64,000 nt of DNA from Zonotrichia leucophrys gambelii (GCF_028769735.1 NC_088171.1:80342716-80406715), one strand, 5' to 3'. Counted from the first letter of the stretch, positions 24,661-36,700 are shown. Numbers and translations are program-made. The notes: generated from the sequence alone by a model not told the origin.

Positions 24661-27600
24661 TTCTTTTTTTGAGCTCTGTGTGTGAAAAAAAAAACTGCCC
24701 CTTTTGAAAAGTAAGGGGAGTTAGCCACTATATACTACTGAAGTAACAGCATATTGACATCTCTTACATTTTATTTTGTAGTTTGATCATTTTTTACAAG
24801 AAACAGCTACCTCCACAAAGTGCAAGTACAGTCTAGCCATAGAATTCATGCAAAGTGCATGAAGATCAAAGCCTACTGTGTGTCACACAGTTGTTTGATG
24901 CAGTATTAGGTAAAATTGGCAACTACATTGTCAATCACTCATTAGAATAAACAGCAGGAAAAAAGAATTCAAAGATAGATAGTTGCTCACCTGTATTTTT
25001 CCACAGAATATGTTCAAGCTTCCAAAACCACAGTACCATTCTCAGCTGCTTTATAACAGCTGAAAAATCTCACAGACATCACAAATAACATAAATATAAC
25101 CAAAGGTCATTGAATCTAATACAAATTTCTAAATTGATATCCCAGAGTGAAAAAAGAGAAGATTTACCAACTGAACTCTGTATGTGACAAAAGTAACTTA
25201 CTTTAGGGACAGAGCTGAGATGGGAAATGTCAAAGAACTTTTGTAACTGAGTTAAAAGGATTTACCCCTTTAAATGGACTCTTGCTGTGGAGCTCCTCAG
25301 AGCTGTCACAGTATACTTTCAGTGTCTTTCCTAAAGGACTTCTGCTGGGACTGACTGCGTTACTTTTGTAACATAGTTGTTTTCATAATGTATAGCCACA
25401 GTAGAAGTTGTGGAAATTTCAAAATTTAGCAAAAATGACTGACTACATAAATTTATATAGATGCATTTTAATAAGTACTTGATAAGTAACATTTGTGATG
25501 ATAAAATTTTTACATTAGGATCATTAAACATCTTATTTTCCTCTTCGAATTTGGTACTGTTTTACAGCTTATTACTTTCATTTATTTCTTCTTTCATAAA
25601 AGGTAAGAAAATACTTAACACAGTTATCTTTTCCTTTCTAATTTTAGCAGGTGGTGCTGATAAAACATATCTTCATGTTTTCCACTAAGTTAAAAATACC
25701 ACAAGGGAGGTCAGGTGTGCAGTAATACAGAGATTTACATAACAGGATTACATGAAAATAAGGAGTTGTTTTTTCTGCTGAAAAAGCATAGGGTAAGAAA
25801 CTCAAGTTTTCCTTCAAAATCTTTTACCCTGAAAATGTAAGAGCAGGAGTAGGAGGAAATAAGGAAAAATACATCCTGCCCCTTGTGCACCACGTATTTT
25901 CTTGATGGACTTAAAAGATTAAAACTATCACAAAGAACATGAGACAGCAACAGACTTTAAGAATGGTACCAAGCTGAACAATTTGTAATTGTTTAAATGT
26001 TGTGTCACTGATTTTTTTACTATTTGCATTTTTACAATATCATTGTGAAAATCTAGTTTCCCAGATAGAAAATCATGATATTGTAAATTTTCATAGGAAA
26101 AAATCAGTATTGTACTCATCCATTGCACAGTCAACCTTTCAACTCTTATGTGAATGAACATTTGCACTGCAGCAACTGGTCCTCCTTCGTAGCTGAAATT
26201 TACTCTTTCTAAACAACTTGGTTTGTAGAAGTAAGCTTGCTACTGAAAACTCTGCAGGATGATGACAAACACACCTCCTTTACAAACCATGAATAGGACC
26301 AGAAATTGGAAATTATGCAAGATAGCCTGTAGCAAAAATGGTAAAACTGGGTAGCAGGCATGAACCAGATGATCTGACACAGTCAAACCTTTTTTGAGGT
26401 GAACTGAGGCCTGACAGAGAAAATTATCAGGTCAAAGTGTAAGGCAATCTGCTTCACAGCTATGAAGTGTAGAACAGCTCAGCTGAGAAACAAAATTAAA
26501 TTAAGTATTTTGGGCCTCAAAATGTACAGGATATGCTGGAGGGCCTTGTGTCCACACTGGCATCAGTGCTCTCCAGACAGCCCCCACTGTGACTTCAGCC
26601 TTGGTGCCACTGGTGGGTGGGGCAAACGTTTTGAATGCATCAGAGGCATACCCAAGAAACTTCAGATATGGGGAATGTTACCAGGTGTCTTCCTGTACAC
26701 TGAAACACTCATGTGCATGCCTCATAAGACGACAATTCTTGTAAGCTGTCCTTGCCAATGGTTGTATACCCATGGAGCTTCCAAGGTGTGGGTTTTCATA
26801 AGAGTTTATAAAATTAAATTTAGAGTAAGGTTCTGAAAAAGTGTCAGATGAGAAGCTCTTCTGGGCACTGGTAAAACCAAGCCTCTTTGGAAAATTAATA
26901 TCACACTGTTTGGAAAAGGCAAATGTGTGTCACTTTTGGAGCATGGCTTTCATGGAGTATAACAGTGAAGTAAAACTAGCTTCATCTTTCCTGATACTTA
27001 CTAATTATAATAGAGCCCAGATTAGAAAATGACCCAGCATTCCATAATTCCATAATGCCAAGTCATTAATTTTGACTTCAGGGTAGGTAATATCTCAGTC
27101 TTATGCAAGATGAGGTCTAACTAGATAATCAATCTACTGGTTCCTTGAACTCTGACAGTCTTTTACACTGTGGAAAGATAGAAAGTAAAACCCAGACATA
27201 AATGGACTAAATAAAAGAATAGTTATTGTAACAATGTTTTACTAACTTTTATTCAAACAGCATCATTTTCTGAATCTGTGTCAAGATTTCTGCTTGACTT
27301 TTTGCTGGATGGTCTTTTTTGTTGAGATGGACTTATTCAATATACAAATACAGAAAAGAGAAAAAAGAATCCAAAAGTACAGTATAGTTCTGTAAGTGTT
27401 ATACCTTAATCCTAAATGCTTTTATAGCTGTAAATGTATTAAAGGAGGTATCCTGAGAAAGGCTTGTCATTTCAATTGACGATAATAGAGATAAACATGT
27501 TTTGAACATTCAAAGATATCCAATCTATAGATTATAATTTGCAGCTGAGATGACATTGTACTGCTAGTAATACTGGGTAACATGAAAACAAAATGAAATT

Positions 27601-30600
27601 ACTTTCTTGCATGGGGTTAATGTTTACAAATTATTTCAGAACAATCAGTTCTTCATAGAACCTATTTATGTAAAAGGGTATATTAATTTATAACAGTAAA
27701 CTTTGTTTTACTGGATGCTGAAAAGAACAGTTTATACACTATGCTAATTTTCATTTCAACTTCTGGCCTTCCATCTTCCAAATAACAATATACCAAAAAG
27801 CCCACAAACCAAAAGCCCCAAGCCCTCTTTAAATCAGATCTCTTTAATTGATAGGAAAAAGCACCTACATTGTCTGTTACCCTCTTAATATTTTCACCAT
27901 GTTTTTCTGTGAAGTTAAGTAAAACTCCAACTATCTCCTTAATCAGAAACACTTAAATGAAGTTTTATTATTTAAAAATGTAGTTTCCTTACTATACCTT
28001 GAATAGGAGCTCTGATTGATCCTGACTAACACATACCATTGAATTCAATTGAATTTTTAACCTTTTCTATAATTTCTTGTGAAAATCTGACATGCTCAAA
28101 ATGCCAAATTGTTTAGGAAACAAATGGCAGCTACTCACTAAATAATAATTTTTACAATGACTTTTTAAAGTAAGGTAGGTCCAAAAAATACTTTAATATG
28201 GCTGTTTCAGAGAGATTTTGTTCATTACTGCCCATTTGGTCATCAGTGGATGAAGCTGGGAATAAGAAAATCTCAGTCAGGTCCTAGGGATGTGAGTTGT
28301 CTTCAGTACATAAAAACCAGCTCTCTCAATGCAAATACAGATTCATTTACAAAATCTGCAGGTACTACAAATTCAATTGTATCTTCCTATTGCCAGTCAA
28401 GCTTAGCACTTCAGCAATAATTTACTCATAATCAGACTGAGACAAAGCCAGCTGTGCCTCAGAATTGAAAATACCTTATATTTCTTTAGGAGACTTCTGT
28501 TTAAAAAATATTTTCATGAGATCAGAATACAAGCTTTTGAGAATAAAATCATGCAAACCTCCTTTGGTCATATCATCATTGTTGCATAGAAAATCATCCT
28601 CATGTCAGGATTTATGGGTACTTTATTGTTATACAATATTCTGCAAAATTTCAGGAGAAATGGAAAATACATATAGTACTACTATAATTCAAGAATGATT
28701 TGATATTTTAAAAATAACATCAAAGTCAAATAAAAGAGAAGAAATTTGGACCAATTATTTGAATTCATTGCCAGCTTAGTTTCACTAAGACATCATACTG
28801 TGTGACTCAAGAAACATGTTCTGTCTTATCTGAAATGTATTTTGGTGTATGTTGTTAATATCTTTCAATAATTTCACCTTGAAATAATTCTTAGAAAGGG
28901 ATAAGACAGTAATTTCAAGAACTTCTTTGAAATACTGCTCTAAACATAAAAACTATCCATGCTTGACTGATTTTTCAGTTTATTAAAAAGGACAAAAACA
29001 AGTTTTCCCAATTTTATTCTAGATTTGCTAAAGATTGCCTGAAACATGAAACTATTACATATAGCTAGTTTCACTTCACTCCAGTTACATTTTTAGTATG
29101 GAAAGCTCCCACTGACTTCAGTGTGAAAAAAGAAGTTGCTGGACCTGGAAATGACAAAGGATCTGAACAATCTTCATATGAAGTATACATTTAAATTTAA
29201 ACATAATCTTAAAGAAAGTCAAGCCAGAAAAGAAATGTTTCCCTTTCTGTCCAAAAATTCAAGCTTCCAAACTCCATTCCAAGAATGATCAAACAAAAAT
29301 TAATATGATTTGAGACAGAACATGCAGGCGCAACTAGTATCCAGGTATCCTGTATTTTAGATGCCTCATCCTGGCCGTTGACTCAACTGTTGACTAATGG
29401 ACTTTTCCTTGGGTTCCTCCACTGCTACCTTCATCCTTTACCTCATGATGAAATTTTTCACAAAGATAAATATATATATTTAGTTAGCAGGAAGGGAAAA
29501 TTATCACTGGTAACCAGCTATTCCAAGATGGAATCCTTGAGCCTAAACTTGGAAAATTTGTTACTGATACTGTTTTACATGATACAGTTATTTGGAGGAC
29601 TAATTATCTGAAAATTATATTACTGCATTTAACTCTATTCATGTTATTACTTTGTTTTTTCTGTTTTCTAAAATTTTTACTTGCTGTTACTTGAACCAAA
29701 TAGAAATTGGAGGCTCAAGAACCTTTGTAAATCTAACAGGTAAATATAAATGGCAAAGATGCTTTTGTAGTTCCCGTGCTAGAAAATACCTGCCTTGATC
29801 TGATAATTTCCTTTTCTTTTTCCATCTTTTTCAAGGAAAAAAAAAACCCTCAAACTTGAACAAACCCTCAGGGAAGTTAACCAAAGAATAGGATAGATAC
29901 ACCACTTCTAGGTACAGACCTGAGAAGCCTGAGAAAACAGACTGTCTATATATAAGAAGTCTGGGACTGACCAAAAAAAGTGAACAGCTTCCACCTACGT
30001 ACGCTTTTGGCTTGTCAGAAGAAGAGGTTTAGTCACTGAGAATAAAGTTGGCAGACCTCTTCCTGGAGCTCTGTGGAATACAGCCTCTTCCAGAAGTTGA
30101 TCTCACTGCTTTTCACATGCTTAACCCTCACTGCTCTCACTTACTCTTCCTCTGTGACAGCAACAACAGCATATGGAAACTCTGATTTAATTACTTTGTT
30201 ATGTTTCTCCATATCCATAAGCAGGGCTCAGTACTGGCCCCTTCTCTGACCTCATGTGGTATCAGGGAACATTGAAAATGTGATGCATCAGGGAGAGTCA
30301 AGGAGAAAGTGACAGGCACAGGAGAAGCTTTTTGAATCTTGCAGCATCTTAAGATGGAAACTCTCTCATGCAAAACTGTGATGTGAAAAGAGGAAACTTA
30401 GTGAGAGAAAAATAGATTTCAGACGCCTCCCAGATTCTTCCAAAACTCTTCTGTCTCCAGGCCTCACTTTCCCAATGGAGAGTCTACATTATTATATATC
30501 TTTATAGTTACTATATTTAACTTCCAGGCTAACAGCTTCCATACTCACTATGCAGGTCAGTATAGTCAGCTGGGTAACCTTTGCAGAGTAGGGAGAATCA

Positions 30601-31280
30601 GATGTCTTAGGTTAATTCTTCACTAGCCCACACTGCTTATGCTACAATTAGGTCAGATGTATACAGTCCCCAGAGCCATGAAATGCCCCTATTACATGGG
30701 AATATTTGGGGGGGAATGGAAGGAGGACACAGCCTACTTCTTGTCTTTCAATCTCTACTTTTATTGCCAGAAAGACCTTTCAGCTCTGAAAAAGAGGCTA
30801 GGCTGCAGAAGGTGGATCACATGATACTATGGTGTATCTATGATAATGTGGCACCCAGTAATTTTATTATGGAGTAAATCTTGAAGTTTAACTGTAAGAC
30901 AGTGACTCCAGGTAACTACTGAGTGACCCACTACTTAGTTCAGAGTTACATGTCTCTGTTAGGCTAGGAATCACAAGCCCAGGGTCTTTCACTTAGCAGA
31001 AAAAATGAACTTTTTGTCCAACCAAAAGTTCGGGCAATGGGCTAGTTGGTTGCTTCCCTACTCGAGTCAAGAGTGGATTGTCCACTGTGTTCTGCCACCA
31101 GCCAGCTCCCATCTAGAGCTGCAACTCAGTAGGCATCAAGACATGCCAGACCAGAACCTGACAATGAGGTTTTGGGCTTACTCTAGACTTGAGGCCAGAG
31201 GTGCTCTTCTCACAAGTCCGAGCAGTTGGGCAACATGTGGATTGGCATCGAGGGATGCCGCCAGGCTGAATCACCCCCAG
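24661..31280. other. AT-rich non-coding DNA upstream of the CpG island
   Basis: No exon or clear transposon was found. A 124-codon plus frame at 26,462-26,836 is open, but its translation matches no family I know. From about 30.9 kb the composition becomes more balanced toward the island. Two AATAAA motifs on the plus strand lie further right, near 31,365 and 31,376, but no transcript body is evident before them. Confidence 0.6.
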
Positions 31281-31285
31281 CTGTA

Positions 31286-31292
31286 ACTTACC
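31286..31292 (-). other. Candidate minus-strand splice donor
   Basis: On the minus strand the sequence reads AATCG then GTAAGT, a full match to the donor consensus after the G. It sits about 250 bp to the left of the CpG island, where a divergent transcript starting in the island would splice. Divergent non-coding transcription from CpG-island promoters is well known in vertebrates; that it happens here is inference. Confidence 0.3.
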
Positions 31293-31544
31293 GATTTTGT
31301 CACAGGTGGATGGGCCACCTTCACCGAACCCAGGGAAAGGACACATACCAGTCATCTACATGGTCCAATAAATATGGAAATAAAGTCTCCCCCCAAAAAA
31401 TGAGCTCAAGCCTAAAACACGGCCTTCTGGCAGTGGGAAGACGTAGCCTCTGGCCTTCCCATGACATTAAGGGAGGGGTAGCCACCGCAACTCGGTGAGA
31501 AGTGGGATCTTCAGGCAGGTGAATCTCCTGCTGGCAGCAGAGCT

Positions 31545-32032
31545 TGGGGAAGCTGCGAGAACGCCAAGCGAGAGGTGGCAGCAGCGAGTCGCCGTGCAGC
31601 CACCAGCGGTCGGTCCGCACCGCTGCCGCCGGGGCTCAGCCCGGCCGCGGGTACCGCTGCGGGCCGGCATGCCTTATCCGTGCGGTGCGGGCTGGAGGGG
31701 CGCGGGATGGATGGATGGAGGGATGGGAGCGCCGTGTCCCGCGGGAGCGGCCCGCCTGGCCGCCCCTGGCGCCCTGGGACACGCGGATCCCTCCCTGCGG
31801 GGCAGGTGCTGGGACCGCGAATTTGGGCAGCAAATGAGTGGCTGCAGGCGCTGGGCGGGCGCCTCGGCTGCGCCTCTGGCTGTCCCCTGTGCCGCGCTGA
31901 TGCTCAGCCCGCTGCGAGCGTGAGTTAGCAGAGGTTACCCCGGGCAACAACCCCAAAAAATTGGGTGCCTTTGTTCAGGCACCAAAACTCCGAGCGGCGA
32001 ATTGATAGGAGCCGTGGAGTGGCAACTTTCAG
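31545..32032 (+). other. Candidate alternative first exon (donor after 32,032)
   Basis: The sequence TTTCAG followed by GTGAGTGT puts an ideal CAG|GTGAGT donor after 32,032, in the left lobe of the CpG island. If used, it defines a first exon starting somewhere in 31.5-32.0 kb; the left edge given is only the island boundary. The open frames upstream of it (31,495-31,928, all three frames) close before the donor, so the exon would be 5' UTR. The donor is seen directly; its use is inferred. It could also be a chance match. Confidence 0.4.
31704..31727 (+). repeat. (GGAT)n short tandem repeat
   Basis: About five GGAT/GGAG units inside the CpG island. Confidence 0.8.
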
Positions 32033-32590
32033 GTGAGTGTGGCAATTGCCTTCCACACAACTTTCTCAACGAAGGGTTAAGCGTGCGCAGGAGTAAAACA
32101 TGACTTCCATATTCCTTACCCTATTTGCTCGCAAGAATACTTCTGAAAACACGGTAGGATTTCCACCTAGATTTCCCAAGCATGGGAAGAGAGACCCGAG
32201 GTAGACACGAGCCGGAGAACGAGCTCTGGCTTCCCTGTTGCTGTCACCGTTTTGCCTGGCCGACCTCAAGTTCCCAGCCCATGACAGCAGGAGCCGCGGT
32301 CACTGCCCAGGGGCTGCTCCCCACCGAGGACCCCCGCCCCAGGGTGCGCTCCCACACCTGCGCCCTCCGCCCTGCCGCCCCTTCCCCGGTAAATCAGAGC
32401 CCCCCGGCCGCGGGGGTCTGAGGGAACACGGGGACGCGCCCCTCTGCGGCGAGGCCGGGGGAACCGGCCCGGCCCTACCTCAGCCCCGCCCGGCCCAGGC
32501 GGCAGCGCCCCATCGGCGGCGGGGCCGCCCGCCCCCCTGTGTCCCCCCCGAGCAGCGCCGGCTGCTCGGCCGCGGCGGGCGCGCTCCTGC

Positions 32591-32662
32591 TGGGGAGGGG
32601 ACGGGCAGGGAGGGGCGGAGGCAGGCGGGCGGGAGGAGGGAGGGAGGCAGGGCGGGCGGGAG
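32591..32662 (+). promoter_or_regulatory. G-run cluster: GC boxes and G-quadruplex potential
   Basis: Ten or more runs of three or more G occur in about 70 bp, starting TGGGGAGGGGACGGGCAGGG and ending with paired GGGCGGG motifs. This gives several Sp1/KLF-type GC boxes and a sequence able to form G-quadruplexes on the plus strand. It lies within the presumed promoter or 5' UTR. Confidence 0.7.
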
Positions 32663-32964
32663 CGCGGCGGCGGCAGATGCTGCGGCGGCGGCTGTGTCTC
32701 CTTCGGCCACATCCCGCGGCCGGTGCGCCCGCCCGGCGCGCTGCGCTACGGCGCCGCCGCGCAGCCTGCCCCAGCCGCCGCCGCCGCAGCAGCGGCCCCG
32801 CGCCTCGCCCCAGCGGCGGGGCGGTGGATGCCGAGCCCTCCTCGCCCCGGCAGCCAGCGGGCAGCTGTCCTGCGGCCGAGCCCCTCGGAGCCGGATCGGC
32901 GCGCTCGCACGGACACGGGGACACACGGGCGGACACGCACGCCCTGGGGGGGGGCAAGCCGAAG

Positions 32965-33000
32965 ATGCTGCAGCTGGGCAAGGTCAGGACCTTGCGGTGA
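32965..33000 (+). other. Short upstream ORF, 11 codons plus stop
   Basis: An ATG at 32,965 with A at -3 (GAAG ATG C) opens a frame reading MLQLGKVRTLR and closes with TGA at 32,998-33,000, inside the presumed 5' UTR exon and ahead of the donor at 33,128. Its start context is better than that of the ATG at 33,091. If transcribed it could act as an upstream ORF that lowers downstream translation. A run of nine G lies just upstream (32,946-32,954). Confidence 0.35.
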
Positions 33001-33162
33001 AGCCCGGAGCCGTCGCTCGCCCCCCCCCGCTCCGCTACCCCGCTTCATTCTCGCTTAGCGGACTGAGGATTTGCTCTTGGGTTTTGGTATATGTTTGGGA
33101 GCAAGCAGGCTGAATCGGCGCCGATCGGTGAGTACGACAGGCACCGTAATGGTGCCAGGTCC

Positions 33163-33186
33163 GTCCCCCTCCCCCCCACACACCCT
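33163..33186 (+). repeat. C-rich tract with CACACA
   Basis: Runs of five and seven C followed by CACACA, about 35 bp after the first-intron donor. Low complexity. Confidence 0.75.
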
Positions 33187-33466
33187 TCCCGCCTGCGTGA
33201 TATTTCTTCTTGGTGCGGGGTCCTGCGCTGCTCCCCTCGGCGAGGCTGCCGGGCTGGGCTGGGCTGCGAGGAGCGGTGTTTATGCCCTCAGCCGAAAGGT
33301 AACAAAGTGCGTTATTTCCTCATGGCTCTTTCTCCCGGGCCTCCCCCCTCCATCGCTTTCCTCCCTTTCTTGCTACGTTAGTCGCCGCTTATGTAGGGCA
33401 TCCGCGGCACTGTGTCTCCCGGCGCCCTGCACTAATGTGCTCGTTACGGCGGTGAAGTCATGGGCC

Positions 33467-33511
33467 AGGGAGAGGGAGGAGGAAGAAGAGGAGGAAGAAG
33501 AAGATGAAGGG
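33467..33511 (+). repeat. GA-rich polypurine tract
   Basis: About 45 bp of GAGG/GAAGAA units with almost no pyrimidine, near the right side of the CpG island. GAGA-type polypurine tracts near promoters often form open or triplex DNA; here it would lie at the start of intron 1. Confidence 0.8.
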
Positions 33512-33594
33512 GCCCGGGGAGCCGCGGGCGGGGGCAGCGCCCGGCCCTGCGCGGAGCCCGCGCCCTGGGGCGGCTCCGAGCGACGGCTGCTGCT

Positions 33595-33665
33595 GTTTCT
33601 GTGTGTCTGTGCTGCGTGTCTGTGTGTCCGTGTGTGTGCGCGGAGGGGTGTGTGGGGTGTGTGCT
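33595..33665 (+). repeat. TG-rich simple repeat
   Basis: Imperfect TGTG units broken by CTG, CCG and GGGG over about 70 bp, at the right shoulder of the CpG island. Confidence 0.8.
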
Positions 33666-33760
33666 CTTCCTTTGAAGCCACCGTCTGCGAAATGCTGCGC
33701 TCGAGGAGCGGGCGGAGGGGGTGGGGAGGGGAGCCGCGATGTGCGCGGTGATGTTTCGTT

Positions 33761-36700
33761 GATCTATATTTAATGGCTGAAAGAAGAGATGCTTTTCTTT
33801 CCTTTACCCTTACCTTACTCTTATTCTGGTGTGTAATGTGCTTGCATCGATCGGTCAAATCGTAGCTTCAGCTGAATCAAGTCACCACAGAGGAAGGAGG
33901 TGCAGCGGCACAGGCGGTACATGTAATACACAAATTCATCTGGCCGGGGATCTTGGAGGAAAATGAAAAAGCCCGTTAGAGGGATAATTTTAGAAACCAT
34001 GTTAAATTTCCTCTGGAGGGACTGGAAGGACGAATACACGGAAGAGTGTAATACAGCATCTTGTGCTGTTACAATTTCTTATACTTTGTTAGGGTGTGCT
34101 TTGTTTGGATTCAGGGTGTCACGGTTAACCCTATGCTTTACAGAAAAGAAAAATCCAAAACTTAGAAGAAATATTTAGAAATTAATAGGCTTCTTTGTTG
34201 AACACCCAGTTCTTAACTTTAGTGGCTGTGGTAACCGATATCTGTGCCCCTTAAAGCATGTATGCCTTTTTATTGGCAGTAACAAGGTAAAGTTAAAACT
34301 TCACATTGCAGGTTTATTTTCGAAGTCTTTCTGTGTAGCCTGTATGTAAAGTGAAAACAGTGAGTCAGCCTGAGCTGTGCTTTGTAGCAAACCTTTCCAT
34401 AGGGTACGTCAAGACTTACGTACCTCAAGACAGAGGGAGGACAACCCAGAATTATATGGAGTTTATGTAAGTCTGTTGTGTCTCTTGCAAAATCAAGAGA
34501 GGGAAAAACATCTTTAATCATTCTGTACTTCGGGATATATTCATCCTGTCTTAAAAAATAAACTGATTATGTAACTCATGTAGGCTGGGTTTATCTTTTT
34601 CAGACAGCCTAGTTAGCTGGCAGTGTATAAATGATGTGGCACGAAGGGGTTAAGGGCAGGTCTCCAGAGAAAGCTGCTGTATATCCTACTTGTGGGCCTC
34701 TGAGACTCAAGTGGCTTTAGGGCTTTTGTTGCCTTTACACAGGTTATCTGGGGAGGAGCCCCAACACTAAACCCAAACCACCTGGAATGACTGTGATATT
34801 TAAGCAAAACATTATACGATGATCAAATACCCTTGTAAGACTAATTTCTGAGCTGAGTTGGTGAAGCTGTCTCCTTTCAGTCTGTGAATGACACGATCCT
34901 TTGGGAGCCTTGACTGACTATCAGCTGCAAAACTGCAGAGAACTTGCGATCGATCATCGTCATTAGTAAGAAGTTGATTAATAGCTCGGGACTGGGTTGA
35001 ATGTGATTATGTTGAATGTTGTAGTTCCAAAGGAGGAGATCACATCTTGATCACGTTGTTCAGAGATGGTTTTTGCAGTCTGTTATATAAGAGAGGCTTG
35101 GGAAAAAAAAAGGAGTAGCGGGCTGTGCTATGGATACCTACCGAGGGAAATACCCCCCAAAGCTGCTGGTAGGAAGCTAAGTATTTATTTCCAAATGCCA
35201 GTTGCATGACTTTTTGTGGATTGTAAAAAAGATGCTTTTGGGAGAGGATTCCAGCAACGATTCTCGAGTTCTTTTTGTCAGGTGCCTTAATAGATGTCAA
35301 AAGCAATAAATAGCTCATCAGTGACACAAGCCTCTGACTTTTGCTGTGGGTTTTTTTTGATAGCAGTACCAAGATAATTTGATCCTCACATAATGAACTC
35401 TAACAGACAGTTGCACAAAATAGAAATAGCAACTAAAAAATAAATGTTTTGCATAATTCTGATTTGGATAATTTACCTTTGTTGATAGATGGTAGCAATT
35501 TAATGACTATGGTTTGGTGTTGAGTATTTGTTGCTCAAGACACGTGTAAAATCAACTTATGCTATGAAAGAAGTGCTGGAGTAGTTTATTTTAAGCATTT
35601 TAAGAAAAGCCTTTTTAGGCAGGGGTGTAGATTGGCATGTAAATGGAGCAGATAACAGAATCAGCGGAACTCATGAGTGTTAAATTTTGCACTAAATTTC
35701 AGGTACATTTTCTATTTCATGGTTCAGTGTGATATGATTTTTTGAGCTGATCACTTGTGGAAATTCCAGCATATCTTTCTTAGGATTTCAAGCATCTGTT
35801 TCTATCCTAGAAGCAACTGTTTTCAGGAGTATCAGCAAGATAAGGAAAATGCATTATTACAGTACTCTTCACTTAAATAAGGACCTGTGGTTTTGATGCT
35901 CATTGATTGTGCTTGTAAGTCAGGACGAGTTTGATATTTGAAGTTACAGCTGAAGCTTGACAAAAATGAAAATGATTGTTTCTTCTCTTTGAAGTTCCCA
36001 GTAAGATCCCATTAGAGGATGAGTTTTGGATGCTTATTTACCTGTACAATATTAAGTTTAGTAGTAGAATTATGAATACATACAAGTAAACAATATACCT
36101 TAATAGAGGCACCAGCTTTAAATATGGAAAATTAATTTCTTAAGTGACAGAATGACTCTCAAATAGGACTAAACCACATTTGCTTAAAGAAGAGATTGCT
36201 TGTGTCATGACAGAAGATGTTATACCAGGAAAAATAGGTATTTTTGACTTTTTAAAATGGGTGTATGTTGGGAAAAGTATTTTCTCTCATAGGAATAGGA
36301 AGTCTCTGTGCAGGAGAGGTAAGTAGTCCTCTGCTCACACACTGAAGAACCACACAACCCTTTGGCTAGATGGCTTCTTGGTAGTTAGGCTCACCTGGAA
36401 AGAAATCTGAATGCACCATGGCACACTGAAACAATTTCTTCTATCCCCTCGGGATGTGCTAACTTTGTGTAGTGAATGGGTTGTAAAAGCAGATTGCCTG
36501 ACCAGATTGTCTGGCATTATGCTGGACAAAATTTAAATTCAGTAGTATTGAAAAGGAAATATGCTATTTGTTTCTATAAACCAGTTGCCATGTTAATAGA
36601 TTTTTTTCTTATATAAACTGCCAGTTTAGTCTAGAACTAAGAAACAGAGAAACATTTCATTATCCATGAGAGCAAGCATTTCATATTTGTTTAAATTGCT

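Larger units (their letters stand above)
32400..33127 (+). other. Candidate first (5' UTR) exon of an unidentified gene
   Basis: The GC-rich core ends in GCGCCGATCG, then GTGAGT from 33,128, a strong splice donor, after which the sequence soon loses exon-like character. This is the most likely first exon; its left edge is unknown. The 291-codon frame open across most of it stops at 33,111-33,113, before the donor. The only ATG whose frame stays open across the donor and lies close to it is at 33,091: 12 codons, weak start context with T at -3, and an in-frame TGA 25 bases upstream. So the exon is probably untranslated, with the true start in a later exon outside the window, or it encodes a very short N-terminus beginning MFGSKQAESAPI. 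I did not recognise the gene. Confidence 0.6.
31540..33760. promoter_or_regulatory. CpG-island promoter
   Basis: CpG dinucleotides, rare elsewhere in the window, become dense from about 31,540 and stay so to about 33,760, with a dip at about 31.93-32.2 kb. The core at 32,400-33,060 is very GC-rich, with several GGGCGGG GC-boxes around 32,625-32,660, long CGG/GCC runs (32,668-32,690 and 32,750-32,800) and no convincing TATA box. This is the usual make-up of a broad CpG-island promoter with a long GC-rich 5' UTR. The transcription start cannot be placed from sequence alone. The two good plus-strand donors inside the island point to a gene reading rightward. Confidence 0.93.

Noticed and set aside
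27035..27190. Possible further CR1 3' end on the plus strand (GAGGTCTAACTAGATAATC near 27,111)
   Set aside because: Only one short phrase resembles the CR1 tail. The ORF2 end before it and a clear terminal repeat after it are not recognisable.
31000..31400. Possible LTR before the CpG island, because of two AATAAA motifs near 31,365-31,380
   Set aside because: No TATA/CCAAT arrangement, no LTR ends, and no phrase of a known avian LTR was seen.
32965..33000. MLQLGKVRTLR considered as the start of a known protein
   Set aside because: The frame closes after 11 codons with no donor inside it that fits the consensus (GTCAGG at 32,982 is poor), so it is treated as an upstream ORF at most.
32238..33113. 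291-codon open frame in the CpG island, and several other 100-226-codon frames there on both strands
   Set aside because: All are Pro/Arg/Ala/Gly-rich, as GC-rich DNA gives in every frame. The longest stops before the splice donor at 33,128, and none shows a known domain.
33071..33751. 226-codon frame across the donor at 33,128
   Set aside because: It runs from exon-like sequence into the GA- and TG-rich repeats of the presumed intron, and it has no ATG at its start (it would need TTG).
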